Positions 27,459 through 35,434 of a stretch of 64,000 bases of DNA are shown in pieces (position 1 is the stretch's first letter; each line of letters opens with the position of its first letter). The position numbers and the translations under genes are program-made. Source of the DNA: Devosia sp. RR2S18 (GTDB lineage Bacteria; Pseudomonadota; Alphaproteobacteria; Rhizobiales; Devosiaceae); assembly GCF_030177755.1 (NCBI RefSeq), contig NZ_CP126539.1:644001-708000 (forward strand), given 5' to 3'. The notes beneath the pieces are model-generated. The model saw nothing but the letters and a program-made list of their open reading frames with translations, was not told the DNA's origin and ran no database searches.

Positions 27459-29003
27459 TCAATCGCCCAGCTTTGCAGCATAGTTCCACGGCAGCAGATC
27501 GTTGATGCGGCTCTGCTTGTAGTCGGCGATGATGGCGTGGAGTGTTGCGGCCAGCCAGGCATAGGGATCGACAGCGTTGAGCTTGCAGGTTTCGATCAAC
27601 GAGGCGATGACAGCCCAGTTTTCAGCACCGGCATCATGGCCGGCGAAGAGCGCGTTCTTCCGGTTCAGCGCGATCGGGCGGATGGTCCGCTCAACGGTAT
27701 TGTTGTCGAGCTCGATGCGGCCATCGGTGAGGAACAGCACTAACCCCGACCAGTATTTGGCGATGTAGCTCAAGGCCTCCCCAAGCGGCGCTTTCGCGGA
27801 GACGCGGGCGCGATGAAGGTCGAGCCAAGCCTTTGTCCGGGCGACGGCTGGTCCGGATCGTTCCTGGCGAGCAGCGAGACGCTGTTCGGGGCCCAGGCCT
27901 CGGATCTCGGCTTCGATGGTATAGAGCTCGCCGATGAGCCGCACACCCTCTTCCGCAATCGGGGCGGTGCCGGCGCGCGTGATCTCGATCAGCTTGCGAC
28001 GGGCATGGGCCCAGCAATAGGCGAGTTGGATACCCGCGCCGACGCGGCCGGGCGCGATCAGTCGGTTGTAGCCGGCATAGCCATCCACCTGCAGGATGCC
28101 GCCAAAGCCCTGCAATATCTGTTCGGCATGAAGACCACCTCGGCCCGGGGCATAGGTGAAGGCAACACCGGGTGGTGCGGTGCCATTCCAGGGACGATCA
28201 TCGCGGGCCAGGGCCCAGAAGTATCCGGTCTTGGTTTTGCGGGCACCGGGATCGAGCACTGGCGCGCGAGTTTCATCCATGAACAGCTTGGATGAGCGCT
28301 TCAGATCCGCCATTAGGGCAGCATAGACCGGACGCAACTCGAAGGCGGCCCGACCAACCCAGTCGGCCAGCGTTGAGCGGTCCAGATCAACACCCTGACG
28401 ACTGAAGATCTGCGCCTGGCGATAGAGCGGGAGGTGGTCCGCATACTTGCTGACCAGGACATGGGCGACCGTGGCCTCGGTCGGCAGCCCGCCAGGGATC
28501 AGCCGAGCGGGCGCCGGCGCCTGCACCACGCCGTCGGTGCAGGACCGGCAGGCATATTTGGGGCGACGGGTCACGATCACGCGGAACTGGGCCGGGATCA
28601 CGTCGAGCCGCTCGGAGACGTCCTCGCCGATGCAGTGCAGCCCGCCGCCACAGCCACAGACCAGGCTTTCGGGTTCGATGATCTCTTCGATCCGCGGCAG
28701 GTGTTTGGGGAGTGAACCACGATTGGTACTGCGCGGCTTGGCCGGACGTCGGGCCAGCCGGTCCTCGGCGTCCTCCGCGGCCTGGACAACCGCGATTGCC
28801 ATTTCCAGATCCTCCAGCGCCAGCTCGAACTGGTCCGGGTCGCTCTTTTCCGATCGACGCCCGAAGGCCGCCTGCTTGAACGCGGCAACCAGCTTTTCCA
28901 GTTGAGCGATCCGCTCGTCCTTGCGCTGATCACGCACCTCCGCTGCGATCAGCATCGCCTTGAGGGCAGCAATGTCATCGGGAAGTTCGGCGGCATCGAG
29001 CAT
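27459..29003 (-). CDS. tnpC: IS66 family transposase TnpC
   Basis: 514 aa. The N-terminus is a leucine-zipper-like helix (AEVRDQRKDERIAQLEKLV), followed by the zinc-binding segment with CGCGGGLHC and CRSC. The DDE catalytic domain shows KLFMDETRAPVLDPG near residue 242, QVDGYAGYNRLIAPG near 303 and ELDNNTVERTIRPIALNRKN near 435, the last giving the catalytic Glu. The C-terminus ends in a conserved IS66 block (LIETCKLNAVDPYAWL). Length and domain order match full IS66 transposases, and no frameshift is seen. It is the third gene of the tnpABC operon and cuts and joins the element ends. Confidence 0.95.
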   Translation of the reverse strand: MLDAAELPDDIAALKAMLIAAEVRDQRKDERIAQLEKLVAAFKQAAFGRRSEKSDPDQFELALEDLEMAIAVVQAAEDAEDRLARRPAKPRSTNRGSLPKHLPRIEEIIEPESLVCGCGGGLHCIGEDVSERLDVIPAQFRVIVTRRPKYACRSCTDGVVQAPAPARLIPGGLPTEATVAHVLVSKYADHLPLYRQAQIFSRQGVDLDRSTLADWVGRAAFELRPVYAALMADLKRSSKLFMDETRAPVLDPGARKTKTGYFWALARDDRPWNGTAPPGVAFTYAPGRGGLHAEQILQGFGGILQVDGYAGYNRLIAPGRVGAGIQLAYCWAHARRKLIEITRAGTAPIAEEGVRLIGELYTIEAEIRGLGPEQRLAARQERSGPAVARTKAWLDLHRARVSAKAPLGEALSYIAKYWSGLVLFLTDGRIELDNNTVERTIRPIALNRKNALFAGHDAGAENWAVIASLIETCKLNAVDPYAWLAATLHAIIADYKQSRINDLLPWNYAAKLGD

Positions 29004-29072
29004 GGCCAGAATCTACCAGATCAGGCGCCGCCGATCCCGCAAAAAGACCAGCCCTGAGTCATCCTGCCGCAG

Positions 29073-29426
29073 TTATTCGACCGCTTCTGGTGCCCGCGCT
29101 TCTACCGCCCGAACCCGCCGCCAGTCGAGCCCAGAGAACAGCGCCTCGAACTGCGCGTGGCTCAACGTCATCAGGCCGTCCTTCACCGCAGGCCAGCTGA
29201 AGTTGTGCTCTTCGAGGCGCTTGTAGGCCATGACGAGACCCGTGCCATCCCAGTAGAGCAACTTCAGCCGATCGCTTTTGCGAGCACGGAACACGAAGAC
29301 CGTGCCGGTGAACGGGTCCTCGTGCAACACGTTCTTGACCAGCGCAGCCAGGCTGTCGTGACCTTTGCGGAAGTCGATCGGCTTGGTGGCTACCATGATC
29401 CGCACCCGGTTCGAGGGGAAGATCAT
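29073..29426 (-). CDS. tnpB: IS66 family accessory protein TnpB
   Basis: 117 aa of the IS66 Orf2 family: RVRIMVATKPIDFRKGHDSL, then FVFRARKSDRLKLLYWDG, GLVMAYKRLEEHNFSWP. These blocks are diagnostic for the IS66 Orf2 family. It is needed with TnpA for efficient IS66 transposition, although its biochemical role is not well established. It overlaps the end of tnpA by 4 nt, which implies coupled translation. Confidence 0.95.
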   Translation of the reverse strand: MIFPSNRVRIMVATKPIDFRKGHDSLAALVKNVLHEDPFTGTVFVFRARKSDRLKLLYWDGTGLVMAYKRLEEHNFSWPAVKDGLMTLSHAQFEALFSGLDWRRVRAVEARAPEAVE

Positions 29427-29815
29427 GTGATCGCCGTCAGTGCACGAACGACCGAAGCAATCCGGCGCGCGGAGGCACCTGGCTCCAGCCGGATGACCAC
29501 CGATCCCAGCACGATCTCCGGCCCGACCGCCGCCACTGGTTCCGCCGCCGTTACATCCTCAACGACTGGAGCGACCATCAACGTCGCGAACTCCATCTGG
29601 TCCTTTGGCGCCGGTAGCACCAGCTTCCCGTTTCTAGCCATCGTCCGCCACGAGGAGACATGGTTGGCCTTCAGACCATGCCGCAGCGCGACCTCGCCCA
29701 CCGTGGTCCCAGGTCGAAGTGTCTCGGCGACAATCCGAGCCTTCTCATCATCGGGCCATTGCCGGTTGCGGCGGCGCCTACCGCCACTTGTGAGAAACTC
29801 CAATGGAGCGTCCAT
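29423..29815 (-). CDS. tnpA: IS66 family accessory protein TnpA (helix-turn-helix)
   Basis: 130 aa with an N-terminal helix-turn-helix of the IS3/IS66 OrfA kind: WPDDEKARIVAETLRPGTT, EVALRHGLKANHVSSWR. The C-terminal half ends with the typical VVIRLEPGASARRIASVVRA block. It lies nearest the right terminal repeat and is the first gene of the transposition operon. The HTH suggests binding at the element ends. Confidence 0.93.
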   Translation of the reverse strand: MDAPLEFLTSGGRRRRNRQWPDDEKARIVAETLRPGTTVGEVALRHGLKANHVSSWRTMARNGKLVLPAPKDQMEFATLMVAPVVEDVTAAEPVAAVGPEIVLGSVVIRLEPGASARRIASVVRALTAIT

Positions 29816-29899
29816 GGAGAACCTCCCGCACCAACTTCAATCCGTGCGGAATCTCATGGCTGACAAAAGAACGGAAGGTGGGGCGGGAACACCGCTTAC

Positions 29900-29907
29900 G
29901 GTAATCC
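29900..29907. repeat. Right target-site duplication of the IS66 element
   Basis: GGTAATCC directly follows the right end of IS66 (CGCTTAC) and matches the copy at 27255. Removing one copy and the element restores the IS630 reading frame across the junction as DLVIPPNIT. Confidence 0.95.
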
Positions 29908-30125
29908 CGCCCAACATCACCATCCTCCCGCTGCCGCCGAAATGCCCCGAGCTCAATCCGGTCGAGAACGTCTGGCAGTTCATTCGCGACAACTGGCTCT
30001 CCAATCGAGTCTTCAACTCCTACGAGGACATCCTCGACCATTGCTGCGATGCCTGGAACAAGCTCACCGATCAACCCTGGAAAATCATGTCCATCGGAAT
30101 GCGTGATTGGGCGCACAGGTTCTAA
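29908..30125 (+). pseudogene. IS630-family transposase, 3' segment
   Basis: This is the other half of the transposase split by IS66. It reads NITILPLPPKCPELNPVENV with the catalytic Glu of the DDE triad, then WQFIRDNWLSNRVFNSYEDI and the usual IS630 ending MSIGMRDWAHRF. The frame joins perfectly to the 5' segment once IS66 and one target duplication are removed. It has no start codon of its own in a sensible position. Confidence 0.9.
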
Positions 30126-30235
30126 TCAGTGGGACTTGGTATGAGCGCCAGGGAGAAGACTCCCGCACTCAAAGATTGGCAAGCTGCGCGATTTCCGGTG
30201 GGCCCGAGCGATCGTGAAAAACCGAGCCACGCCGG

Positions 30236-31075
30236 TCATCGATATTTCTGAAGAAGCAGCCCGAGGACGCCTTCGGCGCCGACGGGCGTCAGAGAGAGCT
30301 GCTCGGTCAATGTTTTCGCCGCCTGCCTAGTCAAGGCGGCAAATTCCTCGAACCTTCCTTCGAAATCGAGGAGTGGGATGACGAGGCTGATGGTGGCGAT
30401 GCAGCGGTTGTTGCCGTCCAGCACTGGCGAGGCAAGACAGGCCAGGTGCGGATCAACCTGACCGCGCAACGCCAGCGCATCCATGCCCCGGGCCGCGTCA
30501 ATTGACGCGAGAAATTCCTGGGGTGTCATCCTGCTGCCGTCGCGCAGAACATAGTCTTGTTCCGGGACGTTCCTTAGGATCTCCTCCTCGGGCAAGTCGC
30601 GCAACAGGAAGCGGCTGGATGCGGTGCGCGGCAAGGGATGCCGAGAGCCTTCAGCCGAAAGCAGGTAGGTCGGATTGGGGCCGACCGCCGCGATAAGGAC
30701 GATCTGCCGCCAGTTGTCGACTGACACAAACTCGGCAAGCTGATTGGAATCACGGGCTAGGGTTTCGGTGGCATCGCGAGCGAATCGGCCGAAATCCATC
30801 CGCTTTACAGCAGCTCGCCCGATCAGCGCAGCCTGTCGCCCGAGCTGGAAATGGCGACTGTCGAAGCGATCAATATAGCCCCGACCCGTCAGCTGCTCAA
30901 CCAACAGGTAGGTCGTGGACTTAGGCGAGCGGACCGCTGCCGCGATCTCGGGAATTGTGCACGGCCCATCGTACCGAGCCATGAAGTCAAGAATATCAAG
31001 GACGCGATCCGTGCCTTTGCCCCGCACCGCCGGGCCTTGTTTACCAGGCGTAGTCTTGTTCGTTTCCAACACCAA
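30236..31075 (-). CDS. IclR-family transcriptional regulator
   Basis: A 279-aa protein with an IclR-type winged helix at residues about 22-85 (TDRVLDILDFMARYDGP, IPEIAAAVRSPKSTTYLLVE, then GYIDRFDSRHFQLG) and an IclR effector-binding domain after residue 100 (AEFVSVDNWRQIVLIAAVG, ending with ACLASPVLDGNNRCIATISL). It is divergent from the hydantoin operon across a gap of 127 bases and is the natural candidate to control it, with a substrate or intermediate as ligand. The start region TDRVLDILDF is a standard IclR opening; the first 18 residues before it are likely a flexible tail, or the true start could be slightly downstream. Confidence 0.9.
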   Translation of the reverse strand: MVLETNKTTPGKQGPAVRGKGTDRVLDILDFMARYDGPCTIPEIAAAVRSPKSTTYLLVEQLTGRGYIDRFDSRHFQLGRQAALIGRAAVKRMDFGRFARDATETLARDSNQLAEFVSVDNWRQIVLIAAVGPNPTYLLSAEGSRHPLPRTASSRFLLRDLPEEEILRNVPEQDYVLRDGSRMTPQEFLASIDAARGMDALALRGQVDPHLACLASPVLDGNNRCIATISLVIPLLDFEGRFEEFAALTRQAAKTLTEQLSLTPVGAEGVLGLLLQKYR

Positions 31076-31174
31076 CCCTCTGTATGTGTGCTTTCAGCCG
31101 CAGTTTGTCGTGATGCGCATTAGCAGCTTGACACCCTATAACTTGGATGCCACGTTCATTACAACAGACAGTGT

Positions 31175-31186
31175 CCAGTATATTGG
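31175..31186. promoter_or_regulatory. Imperfect palindrome upstream of the first carbamoylase gene
   Basis: CCAGTATATTGG is palindromic except for one pair and lies just upstream of the GGAGGGG ribosome-binding site of the gene at 31203, in the divergent gap with the IclR gene. A TTGACA hexamer is at 31128, but no good -10 box follows at the right spacing. It could be an IclR operator; this is a weak call. Confidence 0.3.
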
Positions 31187-31202
31187 ATTTTGGAGGGGTG
31201 TT

Positions 31203-32138
31203 TTGTCACGGATTGTTACGGTCGCTGCCGCGCAGCTTGGTCCTATCGCCAGAGACGAGAGTAGGCCGCAGGTTGTAGAAAGATTGATCAATCTGCTGCG
31301 GCAAGCCAAGACACATGGTTGCGAGTTGGTAGTGTTTCCGGAATTGGCGCTTACGACCTTCTTCCCCCGCTGGTTCATGCAAGACCAGGCCGAGATCGAC
31401 AGCTTCTTCGAGCGGGACATGCCGAGCGCGGAGACGCAGCCGCTGTTTGATGCAGCACGCGAGATGCGTATAGGATTTTACCTCGGCTATGCCGAGCTTG
31501 CAGAACAGGACGGCCGCATCCGGCATTTCAACACTGCCATCCTGGTGGACAAAGCTGGGCAAGTAGTCAGCAAGTATCGAAAAATCCATCTTCCCGGTCA
31601 TGCCGAACACGAGCCACAGCGCCCGTTCCAGCACTTGGAAAAGCGTTATTTCGAAACGGGCGACCTTGGCTGGCCGGTGGTGCGCGCCTTTGGCGGCCTC
31701 ATGGGCATGTGCATCTGCAATGACCGGCGTTGGCCGGAAACCCATCGCGTCATGGGCTTGCAGGGCGTCGAGATGATCATGGTGGGCTACAATACTCCGG
31801 TTCACAACCCACCCGCGCCCGACCACGACCGTCTCAGCGACTTCCACAATCACCTGGTCCTGCAGGCTGCTGCTTATCAGAACGGCACCTGGGTGATCGG
31901 GGTCGCCAAGGCGGGCAAGGAAGAGGGATGTGACCTGATCGGCGGCAGCGTCATTGTCGCGCCCTCGGGCGAAATCGTCGCTCGCTGCTCGACGCTAGGC
32001 GACGAATTGGCCGTCGCCCGATGCGACCTCGACATGGGTGTGTCGTACAAGAACACGATCTTCAACTTTGCGGCGCATCGCGAACCCCAGCACTACGGGA
32101 TGATCGTCGAGCGCAAGGGGGCAGTGATCGAAAGCTAA
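31203..32138 (+). CDS. N-carbamoyl-D-amino-acid hydrolase (first copy)
   Basis: 311 aa from the TTG at 31203, chosen because GGAGGGG sits 5 nt upstream and the protein then begins SRIVTVAAAQLGP, the normal nitrilase-fold opening. The catalytic triad of the carbon-nitrogen hydrolase family is visible: Glu near 46 in VVFPELALTTFFP, Lys near 127 in YRKIHLPGHAEHE and the nucleophilic Cys near 171 in GMCICNDRRWPET. These match the Agrobacterium D-carbamoylase pattern, and length agrees (about 304 residues). It removes the carbamoyl group from N-carbamoyl-D-amino acids, releasing D-amino acid, CO2 and ammonia. It opens the operon and is followed by an ABC importer. A second, related copy lies at 41161. 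Confidence 0.92.
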   Translation: MSRIVTVAAAQLGPIARDESRPQVVERLINLLRQAKTHGCELVVFPELALTTFFPRWFMQDQAEIDSFFERDMPSAETQPLFDAAREMRIGFYLGYAELAEQDGRIRHFNTAILVDKAGQVVSKYRKIHLPGHAEHEPQRPFQHLEKRYFETGDLGWPVVRAFGGLMGMCICNDRRWPETHRVMGLQGVEMIMVGYNTPVHNPPAPDHDRLSDFHNHLVLQAAAYQNGTWVIGVAKAGKEEGCDLIGGSVIVAPSGEIVARCSTLGDELAVARCDLDMGVSYKNTIFNFAAHREPQHYGMIVERKGAVIES

Positions 32139-32222
32139 GCCGGGGCGCATGCTCCGTCTTCGAGCAGTGGGAAGCTCGGATGAACGCTTGTGGCGTGGGG
32201 CCGCAAAATCAAGGGAAGGAAA

Positions 32223-33428
32223 ATGAAAATGCCAAAGAAGAATACCGTGCCTCTGGCCATGGCCTTGGCGGCGATGGCGTCGTTGGTAGCCATGGGCACT
32301 GTCAATGCGCAGGAGAAAGTGATCAAGATCGGCCAGCTCGGCGTGATGAGCGGCCCAGCCGCCTCATGGGGGCTGGTGAACCGCTATTCCGCCGAAGCGC
32401 ACGCTGCCATGATCAACGAGGCGGGCGGCTGGGAAGTGGATGGCGAGAAGTATCGCATCGAGATCGTTAGCGTCGATGACCGGAACGATCCGCGCACCGC
32501 AATCGCCGGTGCCGAGCGCCTGATCTACCAAGAAGGCATCAAGTATATCATCGGTACCAACGTCGACGACACCACCCAAGCCATCCTGCCGACGCTGGCG
32601 GCTGGCGGTGCCTTCGCCGTCTCCTATGGTCATACCCGTTCGCTATTCGAGACGCCGAACGACAATACTGGCCTTGGCAATATCGCCGGCTACCAGATGT
32701 CGCCGATCATCTACAAGTTCCTCGTCGAAGACCGCGGCATCACCTCGGTAAGCTTCATTGCGCGCAACGATCTCAACGGACTCGGCAACCGCGATGCTGG
32801 CGTAGAAGCGGCAAAGGCGCTTGATCTCGAAATCCTGTCATCGGACGCCACCTACGAAACCGGCACGACTGACTTCTTCCCGGTACTGTCCCCGCTGGTG
32901 CGGGCCAATCCGGACATGCTCGTGCTGTCGGGCGTGGCGCCTTCCGATGCGGGTCTCCTGATCCGTGCCGCGCGTGAGCTGGGTTACACCGGCATCATCA
33001 GCACCGAAACGGCGCACGACGCCGCAGTTCTCAGGGAAATCGCCGGCGAAGCCGCCAATGGCTTCATTTCGCAGGGCGGTGCCAGCACTCCGGAAATCCG
33101 TACGCCTTACGTCGAAGAGTTCATGGAGAACTATGAAAGCGTGGCTGGTGAGTGGAACGACGAAGCCGGTACTAAGATCTACGCGCTCGAGATGATCCTC
33201 CAGACCATCAGCGCCGCTGGCACCGCGGCGATCACCGATGTTGAGGCCTTCAAGGCAGTGATCCCGGATGTCAGCCTAGAGAATCCGTTCGTTATTGGCG
33301 GTGAGCCGCGCCTGCGTTGGGTCGGTGCCGATTGGTTCGGCCATCCGCGCCAGGTCAGCGTGCCCGTTGTTGTCAATGAGTTCCAGGACGGCGCCTTCAA
33401 GACCCTGGTGGTTACCAGCGTCGAATAA
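32223..33428 (+). CDS. Branched-chain-type ABC transporter substrate-binding protein
   Basis: 401 aa from the ATG at 32223, with AAGGGAAGG upstream. Residues 1-27 form a signal peptide ending at VNAQE, so the protein is periplasmic. The mature part has the type I periplasmic-binding fold used by LivJ/LivK and Urt/AmiC-like proteins: IKIGQLGVMSGPAASWG, EIVSVDDRNDPRTAIAGAE, then VSYGHTRSLFETPND. Ligands of this group include amino acids, amides and urea-like compounds. With a hydantoinase in the same operon, a hydantoin or ureide is the likely ligand (inference). The membrane and ATPase genes follow directly. Confidence 0.9.
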   Translation: MKMPKKNTVPLAMALAAMASLVAMGTVNAQEKVIKIGQLGVMSGPAASWGLVNRYSAEAHAAMINEAGGWEVDGEKYRIEIVSVDDRNDPRTAIAGAERLIYQEGIKYIIGTNVDDTTQAILPTLAAGGAFAVSYGHTRSLFETPNDNTGLGNIAGYQMSPIIYKFLVEDRGITSVSFIARNDLNGLGNRDAGVEAAKALDLEILSSDATYETGTTDFFPVLSPLVRANPDMLVLSGVAPSDAGLLIRAARELGYTGIISTETAHDAAVLREIAGEAANGFISQGGASTPEIRTPYVEEFMENYESVAGEWNDEAGTKIYALEMILQTISAAGTAAITDVEAFKAVIPDVSLENPFVIGGEPRLRWVGADWFGHPRQVSVPVVVNEFQDGAFKTLVVTSVE

Positions 33429-33434
33429 TGTTGT

Positions 33435-33501
33435 CCCGGAGGTTGACGCAAGTCCGCCTCCGGGCTCCCAAACGACCGGACCGCCTGAGCGGTTATTTTT
33501 T
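33435..33501 (+). terminator. Two hairpins between binding-protein and permease genes (attenuating terminator)
   Basis: CCCGGAGG at 33435 pairs with CCTCCGGG at 33457. A second small stem, ACCGC-CTGA-GCGGT (33480-33493), is followed by TATTTTTT. Together they look like a partial terminator with a stabilising hairpin, a common way to keep binding-protein mRNA more abundant than permease mRNA. Confidence 0.7.
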
Positions 33502-33516
33502 CTCGTCGGAGCTTAG

Positions 33517-34377
33517 ATGGAACAAGCGCTGGTAAACGGCCTCGTTCTGGGCATGAACTATGGTCTGATAGCCTTGGGCTTGACGATGATATTCTCGCTC
33601 ATGAACGTGCTCAATTTCGCGCACGGACAGATGTATGTCCTGGGTGGCTTCGTCACCTACTTCGCGCTCAACACCCTGGGTGTTCCCTATATAGTTGCCG
33701 TTCTTCTGGCAGTGCTTGCACTGGCGGCGGTTGGCCTGCTGTTCGAATATGCCCTCTTCCGGCCGGTGCGCAAGCGCAGCAACCGGGAGGAAAGCACCAT
33801 GCTGCTAGCGGCGGGCACGGCCCTTCTGCTCGAGAGCCTCATCCTTCTTTTCTTTGGTGAGAAGCAGCGTGGCGTTCCCCCCGTGGCTTCGGGTGTGTTC
33901 GAGATCGGAGGCGCATTCATTCCGGCTAGCCGCGTGCTGGTCTTCTTCGTCGCGCTCGCTGCAATCATCCTGTTCATGATGTTCATGCGCTATACCCGGC
34001 CGGGACGGGCGTTGCGCGCCATTGCCCAGGATCGCGAGGTCACAGCCCTGCAGGGCGTGAACATCCAGGCCTATTCGGCGCTTGGCTTCATGATAGGTGC
34101 AGGCCTTGCCGGCCTTGCAGGCGCGCTGCTGATCACTGTTCTTTCCGTCAATTCGGGCATGGGTACTTCCATCTCCATCAAGGCCTTCATCATGGTCATG
34201 CTGGGTGGGGCGGGCGTGATCCCGGGCGCCATCATTGGGGCCTTCGTCCTCGGCTTTGCGGAAGCGTTCGGCTACGCCTTCATCCCCAGTTCCATGACAT
34301 ATCTGCTGATCTTTGTGGGCCTGATCATCTTCCTGATCATTCGGCCGCAGGGCGTGATGGGCAAGCCATGGGGTTGA
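33517..34377 (+). CDS. livH: Branched-chain-type ABC transporter permease, LivH family
   Basis: 286 aa, very hydrophobic with about eight membrane helices. Family blocks are clear: GMNYGLIALGLTMIFSLMNV and LNFAHGQMYVLGGF at the start, RALRAIAQDREVTALQGVNI in the cytoplasmic loop that contacts the ATPase, and GGAGVIPGAIIGAFVLG near the end. It forms one half of the membrane channel with the LivM-type partner that follows 22 nt downstream. Confidence 0.93.
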   Translation: MEQALVNGLVLGMNYGLIALGLTMIFSLMNVLNFAHGQMYVLGGFVTYFALNTLGVPYIVAVLLAVLALAAVGLLFEYALFRPVRKRSNREESTMLLAAGTALLLESLILLFFGEKQRGVPPVASGVFEIGGAFIPASRVLVFFVALAAIILFMMFMRYTRPGRALRAIAQDREVTALQGVNIQAYSALGFMIGAGLAGLAGALLITVLSVNSGMGTSISIKAFIMVMLGGAGVIPGAIIGAFVLGFAEAFGYAFIPSSMTYLLIFVGLIIFLIIRPQGVMGKPWG

Positions 34378-34399
34378 TCATGACGCGTCGGTTTTCACT

Positions 34400-35434
34400 A
34401 TGGTTCGGCAAGGAAGCATCGGCATGACCCCGACACGGCGCAAAGCTCTTTCATTTGCCACCTTCGCCCTCGCCTATCTTGTCATCGTACCACTGGTGCT
34501 GTCAGGCTCGCCCTACATGCTGGGCGTGCTCTCGATGTCGGCCGCGCTCAGCGTCATCGCCATGGGTGTCTGGGTAACCTTCACCATCGGCCGCATTAAT
34601 CTTGGTCAGGCCGCCTTCGCCCTGGTCGGTGGCTTCACCGCCGCCATCCTGACCACGCGCTTCGAGCTGTCCTTCTGGATCGCGCTGCCGGCCGCCGGTC
34701 TGGTTTCAGCCCTGGTGGGGGTCGTGCTGGGCCTCGGCATCCTGCGGCTGCGTGGAGTCTATTTCGCGATGATCACGCTCAGTCTTTCAGAAACAATGCG
34801 ACTGGCGTTGCTCAATGGTGGCGATTTCACTGGCGGCGCCACCGGCATCACGTCGATCCCGGTCCCGGGTGAACTCAGCCTCTTCGGCCTCGTCATCATT
34901 CCCGATTTTGCCGGTAGCCATTCGCACCTGGCCTTCTACTTCCTCTCGGCCTTCCTGCTCCTGGCCAGCGTCGTACTGGTCTGGCGGTTGATGGACAGCC
35001 GACTTGGCCGCGTCTTCGCCTCGCTCCAGCAGGGGCAGGAGCTGTCGCAGAGTCTTGGGATCAACATCACCAAGTACCGGCTGATTGCCTTTGGCGTGAG
35101 CTGCTTTCTGGCCGGTATTGGCGGCGCGTTCTTCGCCGCAACCCAGCAGAGCATCTATCCGGGCAGTTTCGTGGCGTCGGATTCGATTTCGTTCACGCTC
35201 TACTGCTTTCTGGGTGGGCTTGCCTACGTCGGCGGCCCGGTGGTGGGGGCGTTCCTCCTCACGCTCAGCTTCCAGTTCCTGCATGACCTGCAGCAGTATC
35301 AACAGCTGGCATATGCGCTCATCATGATCGGCATAATGATGTGGCTTCCCAATGGCCTGCTCAGCCTGCGGTGGCCCTCATGGGGCCGCAAGACGACCAG
35401 TCCAGCCAGTGGGGAGACCGGCAATGTCCAATAG
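34400..35434 (+). CDS. livM: Branched-chain-type ABC transporter permease, LivM family
   Basis: 344 aa from the ATG at 34400, or 336 from the ATG at 34424, which has AAGGA about 10 nt upstream and may be the better start. It has many transmembrane helices and LivM blocks: GRINLGQAAFALVGGFTAAI, LRLRGVYFAMITLSLSE, LGINITKYRLIAFGVSCFLA, and GGLAYVGGPVVGAFLLT. The 3' end overlaps the LivG-type ATPase gene by 11 nt, so translation of the two is likely coupled. Confidence 0.92.
   Translation: MVRQGSIGMTPTRRKALSFATFALAYLVIVPLVLSGSPYMLGVLSMSAALSVIAMGVWVTFTIGRINLGQAAFALVGGFTAAILTTRFELSFWIALPAAGLVSALVGVVLGLGILRLRGVYFAMITLSLSETMRLALLNGGDFTGGATGITSIPVPGELSLFGLVIIPDFAGSHSHLAFYFLSAFLLLASVVLVWRLMDSRLGRVFASLQQGQELSQSLGINITKYRLIAFGVSCFLAGIGGAFFAATQQSIYPGSFVASDSISFTLYCFLGGLAYVGGPVVGAFLLTLSFQFLHDLQQYQQLAYALIMIGIMMWLPNGLLSLRWPSWGRKTTSPASGETGNVQ

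Larger units (their letters stand above)
27263..29899 (-). mobile_element. Complete IS66-family insertion sequence
   Basis: The element is 2637 bp with ends GTAAGCGGTGTTC (left) and its exact complement at 29887-29899, and it is flanked by the 8-bp duplication GGTAATCC. It carries tnpA, tnpB and tnpC, all leftward and intact, so it may still be mobile. After the tnpC stop the same frame stays open to a stop at 27291 (residues such as FETDSEARDAALAALN), but no clear start serves it; it may be a remnant of a longer tnpC or an accessory reading frame. Intact ends and perfect duplications suggest a recent insertion. Confidence 0.95.
26338..30143 (+). mobile_element. Decayed IS630-family element, split by an IS66-family element
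   Basis: Weakly matched inverted ends (ATACCGAATCTC on the left, ATACCAAGTCCC read inward from the right) flank an IS630-type transposase. Outer boundaries are accurate to within about 10 bases. The transposase gene is interrupted at 27262 by the IS66 element and also carries an internal deletion of 1 nt near 27173, so the element cannot make its own transposase. It separates the defence-like island from the hydantoin locus. Confidence 0.75.

Noticed and set aside
30141..30250. Short open frame after IS630 (about 35 codons)
   Set aside because: Too short, no ribosome-binding site and no recognisable family; it overlaps the IclR gene end.
30915..31202. Upstream extension of the first carbamoylase frame
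   Set aside because: The extension overlaps the IclR gene on the opposite strand, lacks coding character, and a well-placed TTG with GGAGGGG lies at 31203.
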